A DNA stretch of 64,000 bases from Bryum argenteum (lineage: Eukaryota; Streptophyta; Bryopsida; Bryales; Bryaceae): positions 12,373,495 to 12,437,494 of the forward strand of contig CM073328.1 in assembly GCA_037043015.1 (NCBI GenBank), given 5' to 3'. Below the pieces are notes generated by a model. It saw only the letters and a program-made list of their open reading frames with translations. It ran no database searches and was not told the origin of the DNA. Shown one piece after another: positions 1-12,206 of this stretch. Positions within the stretch are counted from its first letter, which is position 1. Each line of letters begins with the position of its first letter. The translations under genes were made by a program, and so were the position numbers.

Positions 1-500
1 TTAAAGGATGGTTTGATAAAGTTAGGGTGCTTACTTTCATAAGCTCATTGCCAAACTCAAATTCTTTTAGCATTCTCGCGAGTTTAAATCAAAGTTCAAT
101 TTCACACCTTAAGTGTTGATTGGAAATTTATCACAAAACTACTCCAACTCAAAAGTTTAGAGGGAGCAAGTATTTTTGAACATTCAACAATGAGCTCAAG
201 TATCTAAAGAACAAATTATGGCATTCATATCAATTTTGCAAGTGAAAATGAACATTGTAATTGAAGCACAAAGCGACAATGGTCAATTGTGGATGGAACA
301 TGTAGAGTTTTAGTTCTTTGAACAATTGCACAAAAAAGAAGCAATTTTTTGCCATGATAGTGTAAAACACTCTAACGTGGTTCCAACGCCCTTTACGGAT
401 TGCAATTCCGATTATTTTTGAGTATGTAGGCACATTTCGAAGTTTTTTCAAAAACTGCCTTCAAATTCAGTTCGAATTATTTCTGTACCCCACTGTACAA
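1..500. other. AT-rich intergenic DNA
   Basis: I see no gene, RNA or clear repeat here. The short open frames have no recognisable protein content. Confidence 0.5.
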
Positions 501-1138
501 TGCAGAAGTCTGTGTTATCTGTTCACAGAATGATTGGAAAACCTTCAATCCCAATACAATATAAGTTGTCATGGAATATATGGTAAGTTGCCATGATGCA
601 ATTCTACTGTACATCCGGGCGAGGAATTGCGACTTGTCATCTTCTCAGTAATAAAGCTCCCCAAATGGCCAAATCCCCCTAGACTCCAAGCGGATCACTG
701 TATTTTAGTGGTACGAGCGTTTTTCGGAGCTCAGGGAGGGGACGGGTAATGAGCCCCCTAATTTTTTGATGTACAGGCTGTAAATGTGAAGGAGTAGGCT
801 TCCAAGGGTAATTTGGGGTCGCAGACCTCAAATTTGAATTCAAAAACATCAAAATCGGTCACCAGGGGGCCCAAATGGAGAATTCCACAAATTGTGAGGA
901 AAAAATCCCATTGGCTGATGGGCTCTCCGAAAAACGCTCGTAGGAGTGAAATACAGGGATCCACTCCAAGCAGCCTGCAAGAGACTTCTGATTTGTCCAG
1001 CACATGAGACTTTTACTGTTGGCTAACTTACCATATAATTGGGATTGAAGGTTTTCCAATCACTCTGTAAACACATACGACAGACTTCTGCACTGTTCAT
1101 GAGACATTCGCACTGAACAGTGCAGAAGTCTGTCGTAT
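501..1138. repeat. Foldback (MITE-like) element with ~62-bp arms
   Basis: Positions 501-562 and 1031-1092 are inverted copies of one another, diverged by a handful of bases; the core GATTGGAAAACCTTCAATCC is identical. The right end carries a further perfect 25-bp inverted repeat (1075-1099 against 1114-1138) that repeats the outer motif TGCAGAAGTCTGT. No transposase is encoded. A non-autonomous DNA transposon or foldback element is the simplest reading; the family is unknown and target-site duplications were not resolved. Confidence 0.6.
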
Positions 1139-1153
1139 CTGTTTACTGAGCGC

Positions 1154-1282
1154 TGATGTAAGAGGGGCAATGCATTCATGCTAAGAGCATCTTCAATGAT
1201 GTAAGAGGGGCAATGCATTCATGCTAAGAGCATCTTCAATGATGTAAGAGGGGCAATGCATTCATGCTAAGAGCATCTTCAA
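1154..1282. repeat. Three perfect 43-bp tandem repeats
   Basis: Units begin at 1154, 1197 and 1240 and are identical. Each unit ends in GAGCATCTTCAA, the motif that also forms the terminus of the adjacent small element at 1271-1381, so the array looks like local amplification of that element's left end. Confidence 0.9.
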
Positions 1283-1381
1283 TGCACAGCAGGAAAGGAC
1301 GCAAGATGAGCATCACATGTCCACCTTCTGGACATGCTATATCAGGCTTCCGGCATTTCATGTTGTGCATTGAAGATGCTC
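1271..1381. mobile_element. Small MITE with 17-bp terminal inverted repeats
   Basis: GAGCATCTTCAATGCAC at 1271-1287 is the exact reverse complement of 1365-1381. The 111-bp length, perfect termini and lack of coding capacity fit a MITE. GAGCATCTTCAA-like ends are common on plant MITEs. Family assignment is uncertain. Confidence 0.55.
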
Positions 1382-1418
1382 CAAGGGGGGGCGTCGGATT
1401 CCCATGAGACTTCTCTAT

Positions 1419-1828
1419 AGTACAATACCCGGCAAGAGAGATATGGACAACTTGCAGAATGCCAAAAACGAGGTGAACTTGAGGTGGATGCCAAAAATTA
1501 TATTCTCATAGAATTGCACGAACTTCAGGTGGATGCCAAAAACTATATTCTCATAGAATTGCACAGAGCTCTAGGAGCAGATATATACAAGTGTTATTTC
1601 CAAGTAGCAAAGGCTGAACTAATTTATTTGAATGGATAATAGCCAAAAAGTATATTCTCATAGAATTGCACAGAGCTCTAGGAGCAGATACATACGGGTG
1701 TTGTTTTCAAGTAGCAAAGTCTGAACTAATTTATTTGAATGAGTAACAACATTTCAAATTTTGGAGTCTTCACAGGGTTTTGGTTCGAAAATGCATGTGT
1801 CCATATCTCTCTTGCCGGGTACTGTACT
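1419..1828. mobile_element. 410-bp foldback element with 31-bp inverted ends
   Basis: Positions 1419-1449 and 1798-1828 are reverse complements with a single mismatch (core CCCGGCAAGAGAGATATGGA). Inside is a direct duplication of about 100 bp (1535-1633 and 1642-1740) plus a partial copy near 1490-1530. No transposase reading frame is present, so this is a non-autonomous element. It lies only about 40 bp from the 1271-1381 MITE, so the three elements form a cluster. Confidence 0.6.
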
Positions 1829-4800
1829 GTGCGTTCCTGTGTACTGGGGGCCGGTTTACACTATAGTGGAGCAGTTCAGTGGTCAAGGAGAAAAGGGTGT
1901 TTCTCCATTGTGATTGGTCAAAAATGTCATTTTTGACCGGTGGGTGTTTTCACTTGGTGAAGAAATAAAAGTTGGTGAACTTTTGTCATAAATGAAAAGA
2001 TGACATGGTGGCTTAGGTAGTAGTGATTTTGGCTCAAAGACTTCTCCAGAACAGTGATTTCTTGTCCGGGCTCTTGAGGCCTGATAAGAAAGCATTGTTT
2101 AGAGAAGCCCTTGTCAATAAAAAAATTATATTCAGGAAAAGATCTAGACCATTGATTTCAAACTGATTTTTTAAAATCTAAGGTGTCAACAAGAATTGAA
2201 CCATGTATCTCGTGCCCACCAATGCAAGCCACCTTGGGATAGCCATCTACCCCCACCTTCTTCTTAGTCCCAAATCTCCTAGAATTGTATATATCCACTT
2301 TCTACTCTAGCTCCACATGTTGTAGTAATTTTTCGAAGCCATTTTGAAAACTTAGAACTTCTTATTTTGGCATTTTTATCATCTTTCGGAGCACATGAGT
2401 AAGAAAATGCTAATGAAGAAACTTTCAACAAATGCTAATGAAGATTAATTTAAGCAGTAACTACCATTTATTCCAAACCATCAATTGCCTCAGAGAAGAA
2501 CAAGTTTCAAGACCAAGCTTTGGATTACTAATTTTGAATAACATTGAACATAATATGACCATGACATGTTTTTTCTAATAGTTAAAGTAAATTGAACCAT
2601 AAAATTTCTAGTATTAGTCTATGGCACAAGTTGATGATAAAATCGATTTGAAATTCACTCAAATTGCCCTACATATACATATTAATTTCTACGGAAAGAA
2701 AAATTTGTTGATGTAGTTTCATACAACGTGTATGTAGAGGATTATGATTATTTATCACAAAAAATATACACTATAAGGTAACTTCTCCTCTAGATGTTTA
2801 GACTGCAACCGGTTAGAACTCGTTAATTTTTATTTATTGCCATTTATTCTTATCCAACACATCCACCATTTGCCTCATATAACCATGTCTTAGCCAAGCA
2901 TTCTCGACCGACTAGAGGCCTTCTCCACCTTAGTGTAATTTGGCCTCGATTTCCATCGTGTTCTCCTTGCTGGGCCCGTCCCCTCCATGTTGCTGGGTAA
3001 CCAATATCAGGAGGGGGTCTCCAGCCCATCTCCTTGTATCCTCTCCATTGAGAAGCATGGAGGTGCTTTCATGGAGAGCAAGCATGGTTGGTCCCAAGTG
3101 CACGTCTTTTGGATCTGTAGTTAGTGAATAGACTTATAGACTCACGTATAAAAAAATAAGTGAATAACATTTATTAAAAAAAAGATTTTGATCAATCATG
3201 GCCCTTCAAAGGTCGAATAATCACGACCCTTAAAAGGTCAACCAATGATGCCCTTCAAGGTTCACCATCACAACCCTTGAAAGGTTGACCAATCACAATC
3301 CTTGAAAGCTAGTTCATATGTATATAGTACGTTACTTGTACACTTTTGAAAGTCTTGCAACCCTAGTTTGCAATCTTTCCAAATACTCCATAGTCTATCT
3401 TTGAATTATAGTTTTGGCAAGTTAACCCTTAAGAGTCCCTCTGTTCAAAAAGTGGATCCAAAAATTGCATGATCATTGAGGAGTTGTATCTCCTATATCC
3501 ACTGTTGAATTTAAATTTTTTTGGGTGGGTTAGAATCCAATTCAATTCCACTTCTCTCTCTAATAATCTTATGTTATCCAATATGTTTTGAAGACACAAC
3601 ATAGATTTTACTGCAAGAGGTTTAGATTTAGACTATTCTTCCTTTGTAAAATATGAGGCAATTTTTAACAATGCAAGGCTATAATTTGTGTCAAGAAAAA
3701 AAAAAATAGTGTTCATTTTGGTTTAAGAGTGTTCCTAAAATGAAAATGAACAACTTTCTTGTTGGTAAAATGTTGATTGTAATTGGTTTGTTGGTAGTAT
3801 TTCCACTTCAAGTGAGAATGGTGATATTCATGATTGTAATTGATGATATTCATGATTGTAATTGAGTACAAATACATTACGGTCTTGCGATCTATAAGGC
3901 CTTATGAAATCCACATGACCTACACTAAGTCTACTACAAGATTGTACAGTTGAGATCTGAACAACTTACTTTCATTTTTGTTTATGAAACTTTAAAGAAA
4001 CTATGTGTTATGACTAATAAATGGCAGGGACGCATAGTGGTTAAATAGCCAAAATGGGTTCTTGTTGCTTAGCTTACCAGGGGAAGGGTTCTTTTTTGAT
4101 AGTGTGGGATATAATATGGTGTGAATGTGGCACTACATTCATACTATATGTGGGAAAATTTGCAAAGCTACATTTCAAGTTTTAAAATCCAAATCACAAA
4201 TTTTAGTTTTCAAGTCCGAATAAGGCTTCAAAAAAAAGTAAAACAAAAAAACAAAAAAATAATTACAAGTAATTTTTTGAGTTTTCTTTTTTGGAAATAT
4301 GTTCATATAATAATATCACTACCCAAATTCTCAACAATCCAAGTTAAAACTTTTGCCAATTCTAGAAGGGCAGCCTTGAAATATTCCAACATCAAACTTC
4401 AAATTTTTTGTAACTTTTTCATTGTTTTTTTTTCAAAAATGATCAGAGTTTGAGTTTTAAATATTTTTCTGGAGAATAATTTTTCTGTTGAAAGTTGCAG
4501 GGTTACAAGGAGGCCAGAAGTTAGCGAGTTGCATGATTGGGAGACCTTCCTTGGCACTGGGGAGTGGGGAAGCTTTCGTTTGTTTAAAAATGCCCCCCCT
4601 GCTGGTCCCTCGTACTGTAGTCTGCTTTCCAAAGTTTTAGAATTTTGCAAAAATCGAGGAAAGGAGTGATCGACCTAGGCGGCCTAGACCACCTCCCGAG
4701 TCGATAGTACTCTCTGAGAAAAGCTGGCACTTAAAAATTTTCCATTGTCGGCACCACAAGTTGCAGTGTACTTGGTGAAGATTGCACACTAAGGTAGAGG

Positions 4801-5084
4801 CACCTATAACCGACAACTTATGGATTTTAGCACATGATATTAAGGTATATATATTTTTTAGAATTTTTCATGTGTGCAAACATAAGGTTCTTGTTGAATG
4901 CAAAAAGTTTTGTGATTTTATTTGCATTATTCAAATAGTTATAATTGTTTAAAGTGAAAAGTTGCTTAGAACCTAAATCCGATCACATGCTCAAATATAC
5001 AAATGAGGTACATTTGTTCTTTCAAAATCTGGGAATTGGGCTTGATCGGTTATTGGTTGCCTATCGGTTTTGGGTCTGTCTACC
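1829..5084. other. AT-rich intergenic DNA with old repeats
   Basis: No gene is recognisable. Contents: a degenerate tandem array built on CCCTTcAAAGGTc (about 3197-3310), and a roughly 500-bp segment (3470-3970) that reappears, diverged, at about 6500-6900. Near 4660-4700 a short motif rich in CCTAGGCGGCCTAG resembles the arms of the palindrome at 12.6 kb. Confidence 0.5.
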
Positions 5085-5700
5085 TTAGTTCTTGAAATGC
5101 ACCTTGCTCTCGTATACCTTGCCGGGCTCGAATCCCTGAGGTATCGCGTCCTCTGCCACAACGGAGTGTCCGTTGAGCTTGGTTGTGACCTTGATGAAGT
5201 AAGGACCCTTGAATGCATGCCCCGACGTGTTGATCAGCATCCAGTTGGCGCCCACTTGTGCTTAGCCGGCTCGAAAGACTCGCTGTGCTTGATCTCCAAA
5301 CTCTCGATACCACCCGGCCCTCCCACGTAGTTCACCGCGAAGGACAACCAAAACTGCGACAACCGCGTATCCACTTGAAACGCCATGTTGTGCTTCCCAT
5401 ACTCGCATGGCATGCGCTTGTACATGATGTCGTACTCGCCCACATTGTGCAGCTCAACGTCCTTTTCTGACAACGCCATGGCGCTGATGGCAGCTCCACT
5501 GAAGTCGAAGGCGGGATTGGACTTGCTGCATTACACTCCGCCAGGACACTGATCTCTGATGACAATGCAAGTGAATTCGGGATTGCATGTAGCGTGGGTG
5601 CACTTGACGTCAGAGCATTGGCCGCACCCCAAACATCCTTGGAAGGTTGCTTTGTTTCCCGATCATACGGCGTGCCCAAGAGGTTCGAGGTATGGGTAAA
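5085..5700 (-). pseudogene. Beta-expansin-like pseudogene
   Basis: Expansins are secreted proteins that loosen plant cell walls. Read on the minus strand, the segment shows the family's order of motifs: a GTPYDRET block, then GCLGCGQCSDVKC, then FDFSGAAISAMAL, then a cellulose-binding-type C-terminal half containing WLSFAVNYVGGPGGIESLEI and IPQGFEPGKVYESKVHF, ending in TAA at 5085-5087. It is broken: the frame shifts between the GTPYDRET and CGQC blocks, a TAA interrupts the CPGG..CS segment where an aromatic residue is usual, and a one-base loss shifts the frame at the Trp-rich turn (KWAP..WMLINTSG). No signal peptide exon is recognisable upstream. The still-clear similarity suggests fairly recent loss. 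Confidence 0.8.
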
Positions 5701-5904
5701 AGTTTGAGGTATTGGTTGCCGAGGTTACCAATAGTGTTCTTGCCCGATAGACGCGACGAAGTGTATCGGAAAGAAAACATGGCAGCAGAAAGGAAAAGAC
5801 GCGCGCGAGAGGGAAGAAATCGTCTTTTTTTCATGGCGCAGGTCGTAGAAAGACGCCTAAAACAGGGCGTGACACCGCAAACATGGATTAAACTTAGTGA
5901 GCGG

Positions 5905-5990
5905 CCTACTACTGTCCGTGTCCCCTCCCTCCTGCTCTCCAAGTGCTCGTGGGAGGGGTATCTCCGTGACTATGATTGCAGGCTCCAAAT
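5905..5990 (-). mobile_element. LTR-retroelement fragment (old, incomplete)
   Basis: About 70 bp here match 19,076-19,145 closely. On the minus strand both read as a purine-rich tract (GGAGGGAGGGGA) followed by a possible LTR start. This is a fossil scrap next to the expansin pseudogene; family unknown. Confidence 0.4.
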
Positions 5991-8900
5991 AAATATGGCT
6001 CTTCAAAGGTTCCGCCTTTCATCCAACATGCCATTTTTGCCATCAAGGACGTTCGAGGCTTAACAGCCCTTAGAAACGCGCCGAATTTCAAATAACGACA
6101 TTTTGGATGGAAGGCAGCAACTTCGAAGAGCCATAGCTTCTTCATACAAGGTCCGTTTTGGATGAGTTCACTTGGGTTATGTCCCAAATGAAGTATTGTT
6201 TGTGTGGTAATAGTTGCAAGCCTATACAATGAAACACGAATTAGTATGCATGCATGCATTTTAGTGAAAGCAGCCTTTGTTTCTGGGTTTTCAATCATGA
6301 AGCATGTTTTACCAATACAAGCCAATCATGTGAAATCAAAAATAGTTTTTCATATTTTTTTTTTGGATACTCATGATCTTATGATGAAATTCAACAACCT
6401 TTTAATTTTACTGTTTTCGATCCAAATACTTTCGGTATTAGATATGCAATTATGTTATTACAATGAAAAACGTGAAAAAATGGATCATTTTTGAAGAGCT
6501 ATCTCCTTCTTTCACTATAAGATTCCGACTTTATATTTTGGGATGAATTCCAATTGGAGTTTACTTTTAGCAGTAGGAACCTTGACCCAATGAAAGGTGT
6601 TTTAAAGGTTAAGCAAGAATTCAAGTGCAAGAGGTGTAGATTTGGACTATTTTTCCTTTGTAAGAGTTTTGGAAATTGATACAATTGCAAGACTAATATT
6701 TGAGCGAAGATTTTTTTTCATGTACATTTTTGGTACAAGGGTGTTAAATGAGATGAAGATCAAACAAATTTCTATTTGAGGACTAATATGTTACAATCTT
6801 GCAATCTATGTGGCTTCATGGCTCAAAATTTGGTCCACATGACTTACAATGAGTCCACTACAAGATTTCATGGTTAAGATCTTAACAACTTTTCCTCATT
6901 AGAATCACCTAGTACACTCTTTTCAAATTTGGGTATTTTGGCTAAAAATGGCAGGGCGTGTTTGGACTTTAGAGGTTAATTATACCGTTTAAGCATCATG
7001 ACTGCCAAAATCCTCTAAAAGGACCCTTTTTTTGGATGCAAGACGAGGCTACTCATTCTTGTGATGTGTTTTTAAGTATGAACCGGCCAGATTTAGTACC
7101 TAATTTGGACATGTACATGTATGTCAAACCCTAGATCCAAATTCCTCTTCATTTGTGAGATCATAATATTTTTCCTTTTCAAAGAATGGAAAAGTAGTTC
7201 TTTGGGCCAAAAATCCCATTTTAAACAAAAAAATATGACTTGAAAACCACACTTTTGGGCAATTTTAGTCTGTTCGCATGTGTTTCGGCATGAATATTTT
7301 TTCTAATAGTAGGTTAGAATTTAGAATATATGTTCCTCCAAATTTAGAATATATGCGTTGCTTATTGCTTAGTATCTCGTGAAACTTACATTCAAAACAT
7401 TGCAATATTTTGCTTGCAATGCCTAATCTGAACTTCAAAAAGGCTTTATAAAACCTTGGAACCATAGGGATTAACCCTTGAAGCTTCTTGTATATTTCTA
7501 GGAGCTTGAAACCTCAAAACTTGGATTTTCTACCTCTATGCACTTCCAAGGGTGTGAACCAATTTTTTCCCTTTTTTTAAATTTCAAACCAGAAGATCTT
7601 GTACCTAAGAATGTGCTTGATTACTATTCTAAAAATTGATCACTAGATGTTTACCATATAAGAGATCATAACATTCGAAGTTTGTCTTTCAAGTTTTTGT
7701 GGGCATTGTGGAGATATTTTTTGAAGTTTTTAGAGCTTTCCCTTGTAAAAGTAGTAGTATTTTCAACTTGAGTATTTCTTGGGAGTTTGAGTAGTTGTAT
7801 TATTGGAAAAATTCCAAAAACATTAGTTCACGAAGAGTCCAAAAACATTAGTTCACAAAGAGTCAAAAACACATATTCTTTATATCTTTCTGTTGCCCTA
7901 TTTGGGCTTTAAAAAAAAAAAAAATAAAAAAAAAATAAAAAAAATAAAAAAAAATGGAACTTGGCTTTGCAAATTCTTACACAAAAGGGGGACTCTCACA
8001 CTAAATTATAGCCTATATTATTAAACTTAGAACCTTAATTTGTCTGGGTTGCCGGAAACAGCAAAATCCCATTTTGAGTCTCAAAAGAGATTCCGGGTTA
8101 GCTTTAGTACTTTTGCATTACAGTATAGCTCTTTTGAACTTAACTCATAATAACCTTTCAGGACTACCTTTTGTTCAACTTCATAGTATGCAACAATGTG
8201 ATAAACTGTTGTGTATTGAAGATAAAAATCACAGAATATCGAGTCTCACACTTTGTTCGCAAGCACAAAATAGTGTATTGCAAATGAAGAATCACACTGG
8301 TCAAGCAAAACTCATTTTCACAGTTCCCAAACTGCAGCCCGTAGCCAATCGATCACCTTCAACAGCTTCCGAATGTACGAACAATTCTCTGTACAAAAAC
8401 GATACAAAAGGAATTGCAAACAGATCACACTGACTGTAGGCGGGGGTGGAACTTCTTCATGGGGCTGCGCAAGAACGAGTCTCTGTCGCTCCTCGAATTT
8501 CATCTAGAATGTCTCGCCGCTGCTACGCCCCAGCAATGTCTTCAATCCCACATCAGACCTGAAAAACCACACCTCCACTAAGTCATCAGAAACCCAATTC
8601 TAGCAATCAAATGTCGTAGGGAACTAACCCTGGACTCATTCTCAAGAAAATCTAGACTAGTGCAGATTTCAGATTTTTCACTTAGACTCAATATCAGCAC
8701 CAGAGATCTGAGTACATTTACATTCTCATACATTTGTCTATTCGATACATATCTTGTTCATGAAGTCATTGGGAGAGCCATTCCTAATGTGTTACTTCTG
8801 GACTACTTGAAGTCCTAGTTAATGCCCGGACCACGCAACAGTAGCTTGCATAACACAAATGCAATTACACATGAGATACATAAAACGTACATCTGAATCA

Positions 8901-9420
8901 AATTTATTGGCAGATAAATCTCAACACGAATACTTTATGTTCACAGAAACAACTCATATGCAAAACTTGTGAAGACAGCCACCCTTTCACTCGAAAACCA
9001 CACAGTCAACACTGAACTTGTCATACCAAACAAGTTTCTATCTCACATCAAGCTAATTGCACTGACTTCGGAAGCTGGCTTCGCTTCGCAAGGGTGCTCG
9101 GAACCAGATGTGTTTCCACCTAGTGTTGGATGCACCAAAATCAATGTGCTCGTTAATAAACCTGTACACATCTAACTCAATGCGAATGTCGACAACGCAC
9201 TTATCTAGAATGGGACAAGATTCCAGAAGTTAGACGGAATGTCGATCGTCAGCGTACGTACCAACAAAATTCAATGATCTACATTTAAGATACAGTGCTT
9301 CAATTATCTGAAGAGTTCAATTTAATTTGCTTGCATTTCAATTTCCTCTACATCACACCTGCAAATTCTCATCCATGAGCAAGACAATTACGGCACTCTC
9401 GTTCATGAACTCACAAGCTT
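5991..9420. other. Intergenic AT-rich DNA, no gene recognised
   Basis: About 6500-6900 is a diverged copy of 3470-3970 (shared blocks include TTTGGACTATTTTTCCTTTG and the CACATGACTTACAATGAGTC region). 7911-7955 is an A-rich simple sequence (A and AAAAATAAAA runs). Open frames at 8074-8433 and 8969-9175 (plus) show no family I recognise. A minus-strand stretch near 8500-8560 could be a short terminal exon (acceptor-like TTTTTCAG, then SDVGLKTLLGRSSGETF and a stop), but no partner exon was found. Confidence 0.4.
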
Positions 9421-9580
9421 TAAAATTTAATGATCTTATAAGAGTTCAGTTTGCTACAGGCATGAAATTCAATGATCCAATGAGAGTTTACATTGCTATA
9501 CGTTTCAATCTGAAGGTCACATATCAAATTGCTACAGCTTTCAATCTGAAGGTCATATTTCAAGCTGAAGGTCACAAGTT
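9421..9580. repeat. Local imperfect tandem repeats
   Basis: A 42-bp unit (AATTTAATGATC..AGAGTT..GCTACA) is repeated once, followed by two to three copies of TTTCAATCTGAAGGTCA separated by similar spacers. No coding meaning is evident. Confidence 0.55.
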
Positions 9581-10284
9581 AGGGAATATAACTGGAGCCC
9601 TCTCATTCATTGAGATCATCGAGATGGTTTCTCGAATAGATTATGGTTACCAGAGTATAAAGACTGTTCCACACTTGTGATTAAAATACTACATATACAT
9701 ACTTACACTCTTTTCGTAATATACCGTTTTTGAAATATTCAGACATAAGGTCTTTTCTAAGTATGAAAATTGATCTTCAAGTATGAAAATTGCTCTTCAA
9801 GCGCGCCGATTGTCAAATCTAAGAACGTGCCTAAATATTGTAGTAAGAGGAAAATCCACTTCTCAGATAAGCTTGTAGGAATTTAGGAGGTTTTGGAGTC
9901 TTAAAAGTCTTAAGTTTTGTATTCTTGAAAGATATGCTCTAAGATTGTTTGTGATATTTGACTCGCACACCTCCATGGCTAGTTTGGCATTTATATACTG
10001 AATTTTCAAATGAATTGCTGAAATTACTATGAAAATATGAGTTTGGCAATCCTGCTTTTCAATTATCCCGAATATTTTGTATACAAATATCATCATTTCC
10101 AAAAGTGAGTATTCCACTCCTATCTCCTTCACTTTGTTAAAGCACACAGACACCATACCTACGGTGGCAGCTCCGCTTCTCCAGCACCGAATGCCTTACT
10201 TGCTGCTGGGTAACACGAAAATCAAATGTGGATGTTACATTTCAACAACACGGCTCCGTACTTCAATGCCGAAGATCGACCTCT
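9581..10284. other. Intergenic, nothing recognised
   Basis: AT-rich DNA without convincing coding potential. Open frames at 9863-10,156 (minus) and 10,077-10,568 (plus) have no recognisable domain; the latter runs into the duplicated block that foll.ows. Confidence 0.4.
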
Positions 10285-10905
10285 TGCAAATCCCCTCCAC
10301 TTCGACAAAAATGTTACCAAGGCAGAGTCGCTTACAGAGTCACAGAAACGCAAATCGACTACTCAAACATGATGCTAAGCTCCGGAAAAATCGTGTGCAG
10401 ACACGGAATGCGTGCGATAAGCTATTCACACACGGAAGTATATATGTTTTGTCGTTTTCCAAGTCAAAAAGAAGATGTCAAAAAGAAGATCTAGAAGCAC
10501 TGTTCTCCGAGACAAATAATCTGCTATTGAGCAATCGTCCACGGAAAATCGACAGGCCGTTCACTTGAAGCCGTCTCAGACCGCAATTTCTACAACAATG
10601 ACGAGCTCTACTCTCACAGAAATGCTACCGAAGGCAAAGTCGCCTAATACGAAGCTATTATAGTCGCGGAAACACGAATCGACTACTCGAGCATTGGAAT
10701 GCTAAACTCCGAAAATTGAGTGCAAGTACGAAATGCGTGCAGTAATCAATCCACACAGGAAAGTCTGTTTATTTCGTTCTCCAAGACAAAAAAAAAAAAG
10801 CAATGTTCTCGGAGACAAATGAATCGCTCTTAAGCATTCATCCACGGAAAAATCAAGAGGCAGTTGAACCAAAGTCACCTCGAATCGCAACTTCTACAAC
10901 AATGA
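10285..10905. repeat. Diverged ~305-bp tandem duplication
   Basis: Unit one (about 10,285-10,590) and unit two (about 10,597-10,905) share a series of blocks in the same order: AAATGYTACC.AGGCA.AGTCGC, CG.AATCGACTACTC, AATGCGTGC, a GTTCTC.GAGACAAAT block and a CGTCCACGGAAAA-type block, at roughly three-quarters identity by eye. Neither unit keeps a long shared reading frame, so this appears to be old non-coding duplication. Confidence 0.6.
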
Positions 10906-11879
10906 CAAGCTCCTTCCAGAAAGTTCTCAGTCGTCAGTCAATAAGGAACAATATCCACAAAAAATCAGCTTGTTGGCACCCGTTTCGAAGCTCGAGCGAG
11001 CAAGGAGCAACGACGACGGTGGCTGACTTATGGGGTAATGTGTCGTCGCTGACCATCGGTCGCCAACAATAACCGTGAAAATGAGGGAGAACGCCCTCCG
11101 GTCGGATGATCTCCTTTTGTTTACCGGTGATCGCAGAGATCGACCCACTCTATGGTACTACTCACTAACATACTGTACTCACTGCTCAAATTGATCGGTT
11201 CATCACGGTAAAAGGTAAAAACAACTCATGGAGTAGAACTGTATTTTCCATTATTATTCTAGTGGGTGAGGGTCCAAGACCACAACATTGAATAACTTAT
11301 CATCCAGTGAGAAAAAGCAGATACAGTATAGTCACTTACTTTATATATCTGGTAGACATCCCTAAGGGTTTGGAATCACATGTGACTCACATTTATCTGC
11401 CATAAACATCAGCTATTCCATCGTATCAAGCTGGAAGCTCGAACGATAATCAAGTGAACTATATATGTCACTTCAGATTCACACATATCAAACTTGAAAT
11501 ATCAAACGAGAAGCAAGTAGTAGTATTATATACTGTACACTGTTCACCATGCATGGCATATCTACCAACTTTGCTAAGAATACTCCAGCATACCGTATCA
11601 GGCCTGTACCGTATGAGTGTATGACTCTTCTTCTAGCTTTTTTTTCTTTTCCTTTTTTTCACCACGCAAGAGGAGACTGAGGAGCTAAGTAAAGCGTGTA
11701 GCTTCCCTCAGTGGGATGACCGCTGGTGCCGCCCTGTTTTCCAACTCTATCCTCGATCCGTTCCGGTTCATTGCTACAGTACTCCAAGCTCGCGAAACAA
11801 AGGGGCCAGAGATGTGAAGTTTCTATCAGGATAGAGCAAGATTCCAAAACAGAGCGGATCGAACAGCAGTACTTTACGT
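10906..11879. other. Intergenic, nothing recognised
   Basis: Mixed-composition DNA without recognisable genes or repeats. A pyrimidine-rich tract lies near 11,630-11,660. Confidence 0.4.
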
Positions 11880-12206
11880 TCACTCAGTAAGCACTGGTAA
11901 GCTGATGATGAACAAGTAATCATCACGCAGCGGATTCGGCAGCCAGATGTTGCCGCCAAAGTCGATTTCCAGGGGAGCTGGTGGAGCTTGGAGGGGCGCT
12001 TCCCCTTGAGGAGCTTCCTGTTGAGGAACTTCCTCTTGAGGAGCTGCTTGTGAAGCGGCAGGGCGATTGAGGCCGTTGCGTGCATTCTCCTGGTCCATGA
12101 TACAGTCCTTGGCGAGTGTACGATCCTTCAGATTGTGGGCGTGAGCTATGAACACCACAGAGAAGTGATCGGTATGTACGTACCACACTTCTCTTGTGTC
12201 GTACAA
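11880..12206 (-). CDS. Hypothetical 108-aa reading frame
   Basis: Not recognised. The frame could start at 12,206 or at the internal Met that begins MDQENARNGLNRPAASQ. The middle is rich in Pro, Gln, Glu and Ala with a short repeat (EEVPQQEAPQGEAP), and the end is LEIDFGGNIWLPNPLRDD and a hydrophobic tail. A good TATA-like sequence lies about 200 bp upstream on the same strand (12,406-12,413), just outside the left palindrome arm. It may be the start of a gene with further exons, the front of a decayed mobile element, or chance. No orthologue is known to me. Confidence 0.25.
   Translation of the reverse strand: MYDTREVWYVHTDHFSVVFIAHAHNLKDRTLAKDCIMDQENARNGLNRPAASQAAPQEEVPQQEAPQGEAPLQAPPAPLEIDFGGNIWLPNPLRDDYLFIISLPVLTE

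Noticed and set aside
1154-1282. CRISPR-like array
   Set aside because: The repeats are contiguous without spacers, and the genome is plant nuclear.
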